A stretch of DNA of 64,000 bases from Microcaldota archaeon (GTDB taxonomy: Archaea; Micrarchaeota; Micrarchaeia; Micrarchaeales; Micrarchaeaceae): the NCBI GenBank assembly GCA_021798935.1, contig JAJZBL010000002.1, positions 62,001-126,000 on the forward strand, given 5' to 3'. Shown piece after piece: positions 10,447-20,814 of this stretch. A program made the translations under genes and the position numbers. How positions within the stretch are numbered: position 1 is the first letter of the stretch; each line of letters starts with the position of its first letter. Below the pieces are notes generated by a model. That model searched no databases. It saw only the letters and a program-made list of their open reading frames with translations, and had not been told where the DNA came from.

Positions 10447-11787
10447 ATGTATGGGGGGTTGGTAAAGGAGCTGCTTGATAAAAAAGGCTTGAAGATAGGA
10501 GACTTTGCCCAGATTGAATTTGGCAACTCAAAGGAAATAGTAAAGATATTGCCAAATTCCGAATTCACTGAAAAAGATATATTGGTTGCAAAGCTTGAAA
10601 ACGGCTACAATTTTGGAATAGCGGTAGATGAGATAAATAACATAGAGAAAGTGCAGTATAAGGAAAAATCGGATGATTTCACAGAACCTGAATCTCCATC
10701 TATAGAATTAGGCAAGAACCTTCCTAAAGTATCTATAATATATACCGGAGGCACTATAGGAAGCAAGCTCGATTATAGGACAGGGGGTGTCTATATGCTC
10801 CTAAAGCCTGAAGAACTCATCGCGAATGTCCCTGAATTGTCAAGCATCGCAATGGTGCATCCTATACACCTCTTCAGTGTAGCAAGCGAAGACATGACAT
10901 ATTTGGAATGGCAGCAGATAGCAAGGACAGTTGCGGATGAGATAAAGAATGGGAGCAGAGGAGTTGTAATAACAATAGGCACGGATACGATGCATTATGT
11001 TGCATCTGCCTTAAGCTTCATGCTCAAGGATCTCAATGCACCGGTAGTTCTTACAGGATCACAGAGAAGCAGCGATAGAGGATCAAGTGATGCATTCATG
11101 AATCTGATATGCTCCGTGCGCATAGCAGCGGAATCGGATATAGCAGAAGTTGGCATCTGCATGCACAAGAGCAGTTCAGATGACTACTGCCAGTTCATAA
11201 GGGGCACAAAAGCAAGAAAGATGAATACAAGCAGAAGAGACGCATTCAGGCCTATAAATGACTTGCCTATAGCACATTTAGGGGTAAAAGGGGAGATATA
11301 TTATGATAGCGATTACAACAAGATCAAAAATGATAAAAAAGAAATAGACCTTGCAGACAAATTCGATGAAATGGTTGCACTGCTTAAAGTGTACCCAAAT
11401 TCTGATCCAGATATAATAAATTATTACAAGGCAAAAGGCTACAATGGCATAATAATAGAGGGCACAGGACTTGGGCATACACCAGTATCAGGGAAGCCTG
11501 AAAAGTCTTATCTGAAGAATATAAAGGAAGCGATAGATTCTGGCATGATAATAGGGATGACCTCTCAATGCCTTTATGGAAGGGTAAATTCAAAAGTTTA
11601 TACAAACCTTAGGCTTCTCAGCAATGCAGGGGTTATATATTGTGAGGACATGACACCAGAAACTGCCTATGTAAAGCTCGGATGGCTGCTCGGAAACTAC
11701 AGCAAAAGCGAAGCAAAGAAACTGCTTGACAAGAATATTGTTGGAGAGATAAAGGATAGGACCCTTTATGATGAATTTCTCATATGA
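10447..11787 (+). CDS. gatD: Glu-tRNA(Gln) amidotransferase subunit D
   Basis: Asparaginase-like 'IYTGGTIGSKLDYRTGGV', 'GTDTMHYVASALSFM'; directly followed by gatE. Confidence 0.92.
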   Translation: MYGGLVKELLDKKGLKIGDFAQIEFGNSKEIVKILPNSEFTEKDILVAKLENGYNFGIAVDEINNIEKVQYKEKSDDFTEPESPSIELGKNLPKVSIIYTGGTIGSKLDYRTGGVYMLLKPEELIANVPELSSIAMVHPIHLFSVASEDMTYLEWQQIARTVADEIKNGSRGVVITIGTDTMHYVASALSFMLKDLNAPVVLTGSQRSSDRGSSDAFMNLICSVRIAAESDIAEVGICMHKSSSDDYCQFIRGTKARKMNTSRRDAFRPINDLPIAHLGVKGEIYYDSDYNKIKNDKKEIDLADKFDEMVALLKVYPNSDPDIINYYKAKGYNGIIIEGTGLGHTPVSGKPEKSYLKNIKEAIDSGMIIGMTSQCLYGRVNSKVYTNLRLLSNAGVIYCEDMTPETAYVKLGWLLGNYSKSEAKKLLDKNIVGEIKDRTLYDEFLI

Positions 11788-13671
11788 GTGATTAATATGG
11801 ATGAAGATTATTACAAGTCTATAGGATTCATGTGCGGCCTTGAGATACATCAAAGATTAAATACCCGCGAGAAACTTTTCTGCTCATGCACATCAAAACC
11901 TATCGAAGATGATGAGAAGCCAGAAGCAAGCATAATAAGATACCAGCGTGCAGTTGCAGGAGAATTAGGCAAGATAGACGCAGCTGCAAAGATAGAGGAG
12001 GGAAAGAAGAAAGCTTACCATTACAACATATTCAAAAATAATACCTGCCTTGTTGATATAGATGAGGAACCGCCGCACCAGATGAACAAGGATGCCCTTG
12101 GCATTGCACTCTCGTTGGCGGCTGCATTCCAAATGCATATATTTAAGGAATTGGAGCCTATGAGAAAGGAGGTTGTCGATGGAAGCAACACAAGTGCATT
12201 CCAAAGGACAACCATTGTAGGATTGGATGGCAGGATAAAAGTAAATGGCCATGATGTCCTAATACCTTCTATGATGCTTGAGGAGGAATCGGCAGGTATC
12301 GTTTCTAATGGCGAAGATGAAGCAGTTTTCAACACAGACAGGCTTGGCATACCATTGGTAGAGATAGACACTGATCCTTATATAAGAAGCCCTTCAGAGG
12401 CAAAGGATGTCGCCTCCTACATAGGGATGCTTCTTAGGATAACTGGAAAAGTCCAAAGGGGAATAGGGACGATAAGGCAGGATGTTAATGTATCTATAAA
12501 AGGAGGAGCAAGAGTAGAGATAAAAGGATTCCAGGATTTGGGAAGCATGGACAAGTACATAGAGAACGAGATAGAAAGGCAGAAGAAACTTATATCTTTA
12601 AAGGAGGAGCTTGCAAAAGTCGGATGGAATCCAGAATTTGGGAAATTTGAAGACATTACGGATTTATTTGCAAGCACTAGCTCGCACTTGGTAAAAGCTT
12701 CGCTTGAAAATAACGGATCGGTTATCGCAGTCAAGGTTAAGGGCTTCAAAGGTTATCTTGGAAAAGAGATAAATCCAGATAGAAGGATTGGGAGTGAAGT
12801 GAGCGATTACGCAAAGCTTGCAGGTGTAAAAGGATTGATACACGGAGACGAGGATCTGAAATCGAAGTATAGATTCTCCGATTCTGAGATATCAAGTATA
12901 TATAGCAGGCTGGATATTAAAAACAATGATTCGTTCATAATGGTAACAGCACCCAAAGCAAAAGCGGAAAAGGCACTTAATTATGCACTTGAAAGGATTA
13001 CATATTTTGCGAAAGGTGTGCCTCCGGAGACAAGATCTGTATACGATGACAATTTATATACGACAAGATTCATGAGGCCGATAGCAGGAGGTTCAAGGAT
13101 GTACCCAGAAACTGATGCAAAGCCGATAATTGTTACAGATGAAATGGTAAAGGAAGCAGAATTATCAAAACCAAATTTGGAAAATGCTATTGCAGAGTTA
13201 AAAGAGGCAATAAACGATGAAACGATGATAAAGAACCTTCTTCTTTCGCCAAGATATCAATTGTACAAGGAGATATCGTCTTCTATTAATATTGACAAAA
13301 AAGTTATAGCAGATATATTGATGCAGAAATTCACCGAGATGAAAAGAGAAGGCGTCGATGTAGACAGCATAAGCGACGATACCCTGAAATCGATATTTGA
13401 GATGTACAAAGAGGGCAAGCTGACAAAGAGAGGAATTGTTCAGATGGTAAAGGCAGCAGCCGAAGAATCACCTTATGCAGAAAGAAGCAGGCTTTACAGG
13501 ATTGCGGAGGAAAGGAAGTTCAGGAAGCTTAGCAGAGAGGAACTACTTCAAATTATCAAGGAATTCGAAGAGAAGGGAAGCAAAAATATCCTCGCATCTA
13601 TAATGAAGGAACATAATATTGATATAGAGGCAGAAGAATTGAAAGACCTATTAAATAATAGCAAAGTTTAA
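11788..13671 (+). CDS. gatE: Glu-tRNA(Gln) amidotransferase subunit E
   Basis: 'GLEIHQRLNTREKLFCSC', 'GTIRQDVNVSIKGGARVEIKGFQDL', 'RPIAGGSRMYPETDA'. Start GTG 11788 or ATG 11797. Confidence 0.93.
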   Translation: MINMDEDYYKSIGFMCGLEIHQRLNTREKLFCSCTSKPIEDDEKPEASIIRYQRAVAGELGKIDAAAKIEEGKKKAYHYNIFKNNTCLVDIDEEPPHQMNKDALGIALSLAAAFQMHIFKELEPMRKEVVDGSNTSAFQRTTIVGLDGRIKVNGHDVLIPSMMLEEESAGIVSNGEDEAVFNTDRLGIPLVEIDTDPYIRSPSEAKDVASYIGMLLRITGKVQRGIGTIRQDVNVSIKGGARVEIKGFQDLGSMDKYIENEIERQKKLISLKEELAKVGWNPEFGKFEDITDLFASTSSHLVKASLENNGSVIAVKVKGFKGYLGKEINPDRRIGSEVSDYAKLAGVKGLIHGDEDLKSKYRFSDSEISSIYSRLDIKNNDSFIMVTAPKAKAEKALNYALERITYFAKGVPPETRSVYDDNLYTTRFMRPIAGGSRMYPETDAKPIIVTDEMVKEAELSKPNLENAIAELKEAINDETMIKNLLLSPRYQLYKEISSSINIDKKVIADILMQKFTEMKREGVDVDSISDDTLKSIFEMYKEGKLTKRGIVQMVKAAAEESPYAERSRLYRIAEERKFRKLSREELLQIIKEFEEKGSKNILASIMKEHNIDIEAEELKDLLNNSKV

Positions 13672-13682
13672 ATACTTTAAAT
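13659..13682 (+). promoter_or_regulatory. putative promoter element of pilin-like gene 1
   Basis: tagcaaagtttaaatactttaaat; 22/24 identical to 14446-14469, AT-rich TATA-like, 29 nt before the likely ATG. Confidence 0.5.
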
Positions 13683-13710
13683 TTAAGAAATTAAGTGAAT
13701 GGTGGATAAA

Positions 13711-14328
13711 ATGACCAAAAATTTCAAAGCGCAAAGCGCTATGGAATATCTGATGACTTATGGTTGGGCAATTTTGATAATTGCAATAGTACTTGCGGCA
13801 CTGTACATACTTGGAGTGTTCAATGGTTCTGCTTTTATAGGAACAACGTGCACAGCAACATCTGGAGCACTATGTACATCTCCTATAGCGGCACCAGGTA
13901 ACTTTACAGTAACATTAGGGCAGGTTAGCACAACAGATTGGGCAAATACCTCGTTTGCGTTTGTGCCAACAGGATCTGTGATGCCTGCAACAAGCAATAT
14001 GCTATCATATCCTGCTGGTTCTGTAATTGGAAATGTAATTGGTAGTAGTAGTGTAGCTATACATCCTACTACAGTTGGTATTACGGAAGCAAGTTCAATG
14101 ACAAGTGGATTTACTACAAAAGTATCTTTTGTTGATAACAAGACAGGGGCTTGCATATCAGCGCCTGGCGCTCTTGCATCTGGGTGTGCTCTTATAACTA
14201 GCATACCAACGTCAGTGGGATCAACAACATCTGGAGAAATATGGGCAATATACACATTGCCAACATCTGCAGGATCTCCACCTTACTATGCACAGGAACT
14301 CGGAAAGGCAACAATGAAGATATCCTGA
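13711..14328 (+). CDS. type IV pilin-like/class III signal peptide-type surface protein 1
   Basis: N-terminus MTKNFKAQSAMEYLMTYGWAILIIAIVLAALYILGVFNG (charged head, then long hydrophobic helix). Confidence 0.75.
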   Translation: MTKNFKAQSAMEYLMTYGWAILIIAIVLAALYILGVFNGSAFIGTTCTATSGALCTSPIAAPGNFTVTLGQVSTTDWANTSFAFVPTGSVMPATSNMLSYPAGSVIGNVIGSSSVAIHPTTVGITEASSMTSGFTTKVSFVDNKTGACISAPGALASGCALITSIPTSVGSTTSGEIWAIYTLPTSAGSPPYYAQELGKATMKIS

Positions 14329-14445
14329 TTTGATATCTTCTTTTTTTAATTTTTTATTTAAATTTTAATTCATTCTTGTTCTGTTTTTATTATTAACTGA
14401 CAACCTAATTCTATTATTTATAAGTTTATTTTCTTATTTTAGTTA

Positions 14446-14469
14446 TAGCAAAGATTAAATAGTTTAAAT
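14446..14469 (+). promoter_or_regulatory. putative promoter element of pilin-like gene 2
   Basis: tagcaaagattaaatagtttaaat; near-copy of 13659-13682. Confidence 0.5.
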
Positions 14470-14505
14470 AAGATGGATTCTAATTCTTCAAATATATGTG
14501 GTATA

Positions 14506-15108
14506 ATGGCGAAAAATTTCAAAGCGCAAAGCGCTATGGAATATCTGATGACGTATGGTTGGGCAATTTTGATAATTGCAATAGTACTTGCGGCACTGTA
14601 TGTGCTCGGGGTATTTAATGGATCTACTTTTATTGGAACATCCTGTTCTCCAGCTTATGGGGCACTATGTACATCTCCTATAGCAGCACCCTATAATTTC
14701 ACAGTTACCTTAAAAAACATAGGCCAAACTAATTGGGCAGCTACAACATTTGCATTTGTACCTTCAAGTTCTATAATGCCTGCAACAAGCAATATGTTCT
14801 CTTATCCTGATGGTTCTGTAATCGGTAATGTTATAAGCTTAAATGGCGGCAATATTGATGGTGCTCAAGGAGCAATAAATATGAAGGCAGGATTTCCAAC
14901 CCTCGTATTCTTCAATGACAAACCATCCAGTGATGATTGCATAGAAAGCAGTGCTCTCTCCAAATGCCCTAAAGTAGGAAGCATACCTGGAGGGATAGGA
15001 TCAACAACATCTGGAGAAATATGGGCAATATACACATTGAACCCAAAAAACAATACTCCTCCATATTATGCAGTAGAAATGGCAAGGGTTACGATGAAGA
15101 TATCTTGA
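14506..15108 (+). CDS. type IV pilin-like/class III signal peptide-type surface protein 2 (paralogue)
   Basis: MAKNFKAQSAMEYLMTYGWAILIIAIVLAALYVLGVFNG; C-terminal GSTTSGEIWAIYTL shared with the upstream paralogue. Confidence 0.75.
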   Translation: MAKNFKAQSAMEYLMTYGWAILIIAIVLAALYVLGVFNGSTFIGTSCSPAYGALCTSPIAAPYNFTVTLKNIGQTNWAATTFAFVPSSSIMPATSNMFSYPDGSVIGNVISLNGGNIDGAQGAINMKAGFPTLVFFNDKPSSDDCIESSALSKCPKVGSIPGGIGSTTSGEIWAIYTLNPKNNTPPYYAVEMARVTMKIS

Positions 15109-15203
15109 TTTGATATACTCTTTTTATGCTTTTGCAAAGCAGATTAATTTTTAGGTTTTTCATAAAATTTATATTTGTTTAACTTTAATACTAATTGATT
15201 TTT

Positions 15204-16445
15204 ATGGATATTGATGAGCTTTATAGATTTAATTCTCTTGACGAGTTCTACGGCAATAATGAATCCATAAACTCGATAACCTTGTATCTCAAGAACTTCT
15301 CCCCAAAAGATAAGAAGAAGCCGCTTCTTGTATATGGGCCTACAGGAACCGGAAAGACCTCAATAGTTAAATTCTTGGCTGAGAAGCTTGGATATAATAT
15401 AATAAACCTTGATGCGAGCGATTACAGGGATAAGGAATCAATTGAAAAACAGCTTTTCTATGCCTCCAATTCATTATCTCTTTCCAATAAAAAGAACCTA
15501 ATACTTCTTGATGAGATAGACAACCTTGACATTAAATTCGACAAAGGTGCATCATCTGCAATAGCAGAACTTGTAAAAATATCTGTAAGCCCTATAATAT
15601 TCATAGCAAATGATGCATATGATAAGAGCATATTTTTCCTTAGGGATAAGACCGATAAGATTGAGTTCAAAAAGCTTAATGAATCTGAAATTAAGAAGCT
15701 TCTTTCTGATAAAGCAAGCAAATTTAATATCAAGCTAAATGGAGATTTGATAGATTATATAGCAAAAGCGGTAAATGGAGATGCAAGGGCTGCAATCAAT
15801 GATTTATATGCGGTATATGCAGGAGGAATAGAAGATGATGGAGAATATGATGGCTATAATGTCGTTGGCCTCAGGGACAAGACAGATGATATATTCTCAT
15901 TCCTAAACAAAGTCTTCTCTTCAATTACCTTCTCAAGCCCCCTCCATGCCTTATCTCTTATAGACCTGACTCCGGATATGACGATACAGTGGCTAGCTGA
16001 GAATATACCTAAGATATACAAAGGCAATGACCTTGCATCTGCATTCAATATGCTATCGCTTGCTACTGTTTACAATTCAAGGGCAGTGAGGAAGCAGCAT
16101 TATGGATATTGGAGATATATGAATATCTTCATGACAAGTGGCGTTGCACTTTCAAAAAGCCGGTATTATACCTCAAACTCTCGCTACTCTTATCCGAAGA
16201 TGATAAAGGAAAGAGGTATAAGGAAAGATTCTAATGCTAAGATAAATGAGATAGCTATCGATTTAAAGCACATGATAAATGAAAGCAGATCAACAATAAA
16301 AGAATACTACCTGCCACTTATCAAGGAGATGATAAAGAGAAATTCAAAAGATGGAGTTTTGGATTCAGAATCCTATGAGTTCTTTTCAAGCAGATATGGT
16401 CTAAATGCTAAGGAAGTGGACTGGATCAAGGACAACAGCTTATGA
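15204..16445 (+). CDS. rfcL: replication factor C large subunit
   Basis: Walker A 'VYGPTGTGKTSIVKFLAEKLGYNIINLDASDYRD', Walker B 'LILLDEIDNL', 'NGDARAAINDL'. Confidence 0.88.
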   Translation: MDIDELYRFNSLDEFYGNNESINSITLYLKNFSPKDKKKPLLVYGPTGTGKTSIVKFLAEKLGYNIINLDASDYRDKESIEKQLFYASNSLSLSNKKNLILLDEIDNLDIKFDKGASSAIAELVKISVSPIIFIANDAYDKSIFFLRDKTDKIEFKKLNESEIKKLLSDKASKFNIKLNGDLIDYIAKAVNGDARAAINDLYAVYAGGIEDDGEYDGYNVVGLRDKTDDIFSFLNKVFSSITFSSPLHALSLIDLTPDMTIQWLAENIPKIYKGNDLASAFNMLSLATVYNSRAVRKQHYGYWRYMNIFMTSGVALSKSRYYTSNSRYSYPKMIKERGIRKDSNAKINEIAIDLKHMINESRSTIKEYYLPLIKEMIKRNSKDGVLDSESYEFFSSRYGLNAKEVDWIKDNSL

Positions 16446-16480
16446 ATCTCCATTTATTGCAGCTTCTGCTGATCTTTTTG

Positions 16481-17848
16481 TTATTTCGCTATTAAGTCAT
16501 TGAACTTTGATATGATCAGTTCTATCGTTTTCTCAAGGCTATTGTCTTCTGGCTTTACCTTTATGCTTGCAGCCTCGTTGTGCCCTCCGCCATTGCATAT
16601 TAATCCCTCGTCTTCAAGCTCTTTTATAACTTTTAGAAGCTGCACTCTTTCAACAAGGCTGTCGCTCACCCTTATCGATATATATTTGCTGAAATAAACC
16701 ATGGTCACATTGCCTGCTTTGTTGAGCTCTTCCAGCTTGTCATGCAGCTTAGTTGTATACCTTCCATGTTTCATATAGTCGTAGTTCCTTTCATCTATGA
16801 ACTTATAATCCATCGTGTATACGATTATGCCATCTTTAAGCACGTGCTTCTTTGCCCTTTTAACACCTATGCCAAGCGACTCATTAAGTTCTGATATCGC
16901 TTTGTTTAAGACATACCCGAACTCTGCTTGATCCTCTATTACTCCAATCATGTAGGAAGGTGATATCCTGTTGTAATTGTCATAAAACTCAGTTACTGTA
17001 AGGGCGTCTAGTACAGTGGCAAGATCATTCGCTGTTTTGTCATTTAAGTCTGCAAAATTGCTGTGGTCGCTTATCAGCGAAGCTCCTTCTAGATCTTTGT
17101 ATCTCTCCCCTGATATCATTGATGCAAATTCTGCGGTGAGGAATCCTGCTGTCACATTTGAATCCATCCCATACAGCCACGGATTTATGTAGAATTTTAT
17201 CCTGCTAGATGGAAATCCTTCATATATTGGATGGTGCTCCAGCCAAATTATATTCTCCTTGAATTCTTTTATCGCTGGTTCACTCTCTTGGGTAGTCCCA
17301 AAATCGGTGAGCAATATGATTGGTTTTTCTATTGATTCAAAGCTTTGGACATATGACTTATCTATATTGTAAATCCATTGGCTGTACCCTACACCTTTGT
17401 TAGGGCTCCATATGGCATTGAACTTCTTTATACCATATAGGTTTCCAACTTTGCTAAATGCTTTGTAAAGGGCAATTGCACCAGAAGCACCATCTCCATC
17501 CATATGGAACCTCACCGCTATTGGTGCGCCTGACAGCAATGCCCTTTCAAGCAGCTTTGCAGCATCGTTAAGAGGTTTTTCCATCTTCTTTATCCTGCTG
17601 TCTTCAGGCTTCAATCCTTTTATCAATCTTGATAATTCCGACAGGGTTTTCTCATAATATTCCTTTTCTGCAACACCTAATTTCTCAATTGATCCATCTT
17701 CAGGATCATAATTCAATTTATCGTAAAGCTTATACCCTGCTTTGGATTTGAACATGAAAATGCTTCTGCTGTTTATAGCTGTATAATAGCAGTCTTCATA
17801 CCTTGGGTTTGACTTTATCGATGTTATAATTACTTCTTCATTTGACAC
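16481..17848 (-). CDS. DHH-family phosphoesterase (RecJ-like)
   Basis: 'RFHMDGDGASGAIALYKAF', 'IIWLEHHPIYEG', C-terminal 'CNGGGHNEAASIKV' (DHHA1-like). Confidence 0.85.
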   Translation of the reverse strand: MSNEEVIITSIKSNPRYEDCYYTAINSRSIFMFKSKAGYKLYDKLNYDPEDGSIEKLGVAEKEYYEKTLSELSRLIKGLKPEDSRIKKMEKPLNDAAKLLERALLSGAPIAVRFHMDGDGASGAIALYKAFSKVGNLYGIKKFNAIWSPNKGVGYSQWIYNIDKSYVQSFESIEKPIILLTDFGTTQESEPAIKEFKENIIWLEHHPIYEGFPSSRIKFYINPWLYGMDSNVTAGFLTAEFASMISGERYKDLEGASLISDHSNFADLNDKTANDLATVLDALTVTEFYDNYNRISPSYMIGVIEDQAEFGYVLNKAISELNESLGIGVKRAKKHVLKDGIIVYTMDYKFIDERNYDYMKHGRYTTKLHDKLEELNKAGNVTMVYFSKYISIRVSDSLVERVQLLKVIKELEDEGLICNGGGHNEAASIKVKPEDNSLEKTIELIISKFNDLIAK

Positions 17849-17883
17849 AAGACCACTTCAAAATTTGGTAAAATTCTAATTAG

Positions 17884-18948
17884 TTATTTTATTTCATTGC
17901 ACTTTGACTTCAATGTAGCATTAGTTACATATTCGCAATAGCTATAATTCTTTGTTTCGTTTGCCAAGTAATAATATTCTTCGGATATGCACAGGCTGTG
18001 CACCAAAGAGGGTACATCGGCGCAAGCCTCGTTTATCATGCTTGCATTCATCAGTATCGGCTTTGTTACATTATAGCTGCATAAGAATGAAAGTTTGCTT
18101 GGTATCTGGCCGCACAATGACCTATTATTGGTAAGCTCAAAAAGCGACACATAGCAAAGGCTTCTGTCATTCACAATATGATTTTCATATAAGTAAAGTG
18201 AATCTCCAGATAAGTTGTAATCCTCATTTTTATTAAAAGGCAGAAGCTGCAAAAGATCTGGAAGCGGCACTGAAGTATTGTTTGGGATGTTACTGCAGTA
18301 CTTTGGAATATTGTTGTAAATTGCAGACTTGAAGTAGTATTCTGTATAACAGGCAGATTTGTTTCCCGGATTTAGCATAAAGCTGCAGTATTGGTCTGTA
18401 GTTTCATTTGACATCGTCTCTAGCTTAGAAGCACAATCTGATTTCAATGTAGCATTTGTGCTTGATAGGCAAACATTGGAGTTTGAGGTATTTGTGAGGG
18501 TGTATATGCAGTTTTGATAATCTGCAGGAGAAGAATTTACAAGGTTGCAATATGAGATATTTTTTGTGCTATTTGCTATACTTAAGTAGCATCCATCTAC
18601 GCTTGAATTTGGTAGAAGTGTGCATATTGAACTGTTTGATTCAGATACTGCCAAGTTCTCAAGGCACTGGTTCTGGTTCACGAGCTTGCTTTCACACCCT
18701 TTTACAGTATTTGGATTTACACTTGATGCCAGATATGAAAAGAACAGTGTTATTATTACCAACAAAGCAAGCAATGCGATTATAATTAGATACTTATCTC
18801 TCTGTTTTAATACTATTTTGGCATTGCTGATATTGCCATTGGCATCTGCACTTTTGCTTTTGGCAGTTGCAGCTGCTGGCTTTTTTGCTGCAGTATTTGC
18901 ACTATTTCCGCTCTTTGAAGGAGAAACCTTGTCCATCTTTTTCATCAC
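17884..18948 (-). CDS. single-TM anchored protein with Cys-rich, N-glycosylation-sequon-rich repeat ectodomain
   Basis: N-terminal K/A/S-rich tail, one TM (YLIIIALLALLVIITLFFSYLAS), then many regularly spaced Cys and NxS/T sites. Confidence 0.7.
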   Translation of the reverse strand: MMKKMDKVSPSKSGNSANTAAKKPAAATAKSKSADANGNISNAKIVLKQRDKYLIIIALLALLVIITLFFSYLASSVNPNTVKGCESKLVNQNQCLENLAVSESNSSICTLLPNSSVDGCYLSIANSTKNISYCNLVNSSPADYQNCIYTLTNTSNSNVCLSSTNATLKSDCASKLETMSNETTDQYCSFMLNPGNKSACYTEYYFKSAIYNNIPKYCSNIPNNTSVPLPDLLQLLPFNKNEDYNLSGDSLYLYENHIVNDRSLCYVSLFELTNNRSLCGQIPSKLSFLCSYNVTKPILMNASMINEACADVPSLVHSLCISEEYYYLANETKNYSYCEYVTNATLKSKCNEIK

Positions 18949-18981
18949 AAATTATATTTTGAAGATTAAATAGATGATTAT

Positions 18982-19731
18982 TCATCGCACCCCCTGGGTC
19001 TCTGGTGTAAGTATGCTTATGCCAGAACTTGTTATGCTATATGGGGCTAGGAACCAGCTATGGTCACTGCCTCTCATCTTTACCACTTCAAGTGTCAATT
19101 GCCTTTTGTCCTGCTCGCCCAATTCATACATCATTATTATTCCATCAAATGTGAAAAACTCTGGCTCGAACTTTATATTTCTTCTTTCGCTTGATGAGAC
19201 TTCTACGGTAAAGAGCGATGTTACTCCCATCGATCTTAGCTTTGATATAAGAGAGAGTAAAGCTATCCTGTAATTTGTGTTGTCAGGTATCAGAAGGTGC
19301 AGCAGAGAGATTGAGTCTATCACTACGAATTTTGATCCATTTGCAACTATCATGTCATCTATGTCAGATATAATCGAACTAAATGAATAGCTTGAAGAAT
19401 CAGTTTTCTCGGTTATTTTAAGTGCAACCGAACTTCCACCTATCTGGAGCAAATGTTTTTCTTCAAGCTTTTCTATATCATTGAATTCAGTAAATACCTC
19501 TTTAGCATTCTTTATTATACTCTCAGGGGGCTCTTCAAAAGATATGAAAGTTGATGGTATCCCTGATTGGGCCATCTTATAGGCTATTTCAAAACTCATC
19601 AGCGTTTTCCCTGCTCCTGGCACTCCTCCTACCATAATCTGGTTATCTGAGGGAATCCCTCCATAAAGCATGTAGTCTAATCCTTTTATCCCAGTCTTCA
19701 ATTTTACAATTTTATCTTTCATTTCACTCAT
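18982..19731 (-). CDS. KaiC/RadA-like RecA-superfamily ATPase
   Basis: 'GIKGLDYMLYGGIPSDNQIMVGGVPGAGKTLMSFEIAYKMAQSG', 'KFVVIDSISLL'. Confidence 0.85.
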   Translation of the reverse strand: MSEMKDKIVKLKTGIKGLDYMLYGGIPSDNQIMVGGVPGAGKTLMSFEIAYKMAQSGIPSTFISFEEPPESIIKNAKEVFTEFNDIEKLEEKHLLQIGGSSVALKITEKTDSSSYSFSSIISDIDDMIVANGSKFVVIDSISLLHLLIPDNTNYRIALLSLISKLRSMGVTSLFTVEVSSSERRNIKFEPEFFTFDGIIMMYELGEQDKRQLTLEVVKMRGSDHSWFLAPYSITSSGISILTPETQGVR

Positions 19732-19741
19732 CGTTAAGTAA

Positions 19742-19751
19742 TCACATGTGA
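19742..19751. promoter_or_regulatory. palindrome TCACATGTGA upstream of kaiC-like gene
   Basis: Perfect 10-bp palindrome, followed by a half-site-like CTATGTGAC; 11 nt upstream of the 19731 start. Confidence 0.3.
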
Positions 19752-19971
19752 CTATGTGACTTACTCCAACAGCTGGAGGGTGTGAAATTTACTAACCACA
19801 CCGTTAAAGCCGAAACCACCGGTTATTTATTGCAATAAAATATATAAAAGCTTTGTCCCGAAGAACGTATCTTTGTTGCTACTATAATTCTCTATTATTA
19901 AGAGATTTTTATATATTTGCTTCTCCTTACAAAATTATTTAGTTTTTTATGTTACTATCTTTAATGATTTC

Positions 19972-20808
19972 ATGAAGAAGAAATTCTTATACATAGGGAT
20001 AGCTTTAATCCTTGTATCGATTATAATATTTGGTTACATAGTGCATGTAGTAAGCTCTATAAGTTCACCTTCTGTACAATCAAAATTAGGGATAGTTAAT
20101 TATACAATAAGCAAGGGAGGATTTGAAAGTTATAACTTTACATCCAATGGAAATAAAAGTGCATTTATAGCATTAATAGGTAAAAAAATCGACTTCTTTT
20201 TATTCAATTCTTCTGGATATAATTTGTGGCTTGGCAATGCAACATTAGCAAATGCTGAGAATTTGGAAGGCAGAGGGACAATGATTATAGCCTTGAATTC
20301 GACCAATTTTACAATGCCATTGCCTAGCAGCGAGAATATCTATTATATGGCAAAAAGCCTGAATAAAACCGACCTTAAAAATGGCATATTGCCTGTAGGA
20401 AATTATACCTCTGTTTTTTACAATGGGCCTGGAAGCTATTCTGCAAATTACTCTACTTATGTTGTGCTTACATACCTGCCTTCATCTAAACTGTCTTATT
20501 TAGGAGGATTCATCGGCGACTTTGCCATACTTGGTGTTGTAGCCATAATAGCATTCATAGCTGGCATAATCATTATACTCTATGCATTTCTAAGTAAAGA
20601 GAAAGTATCCAACAATTCAAGTTTTCAGGGAAAAGGCAAACCGAAGGGCAAAGATTCAAATAACCAAGAAGATAAATATATAGATGACTTATATAGTTAT
20701 GTTGACAATGGGAAAAATATTACTAATAAAAAGCTCAAATCTGCTAAAGCAACAGTCACTAAAGGACCGAAGAAGGGCAGCAAGCCAAAGCAGCAGGAAG
20801 ACAATTGA
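19972..20808 (+). CDS. membrane protein with two TM segments and basic cytoplasmic tail, unknown
   Basis: N-terminal TM, N-sequon-rich middle, second TM, Lys-rich C-terminus. Confidence 0.6.
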   Translation: MKKKFLYIGIALILVSIIIFGYIVHVVSSISSPSVQSKLGIVNYTISKGGFESYNFTSNGNKSAFIALIGKKIDFFLFNSSGYNLWLGNATLANAENLEGRGTMIIALNSTNFTMPLPSSENIYYMAKSLNKTDLKNGILPVGNYTSVFYNGPGSYSANYSTYVVLTYLPSSKLSYLGGFIGDFAILGVVAIIAFIAGIIIILYAFLSKEKVSNNSSFQGKGKPKGKDSNNQEDKYIDDLYSYVDNGKNITNKKLKSAKATVTKGPKKGSKPKQQEDN

Positions 20809-20814
20809 TTAAGG

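Noticed and set aside
13758-14255. 165-aa antisense ORF inside pilin-like gene 1
   Set aside because: Mirror of a well-supported coding frame with its own promoter-like element; no independent start context.
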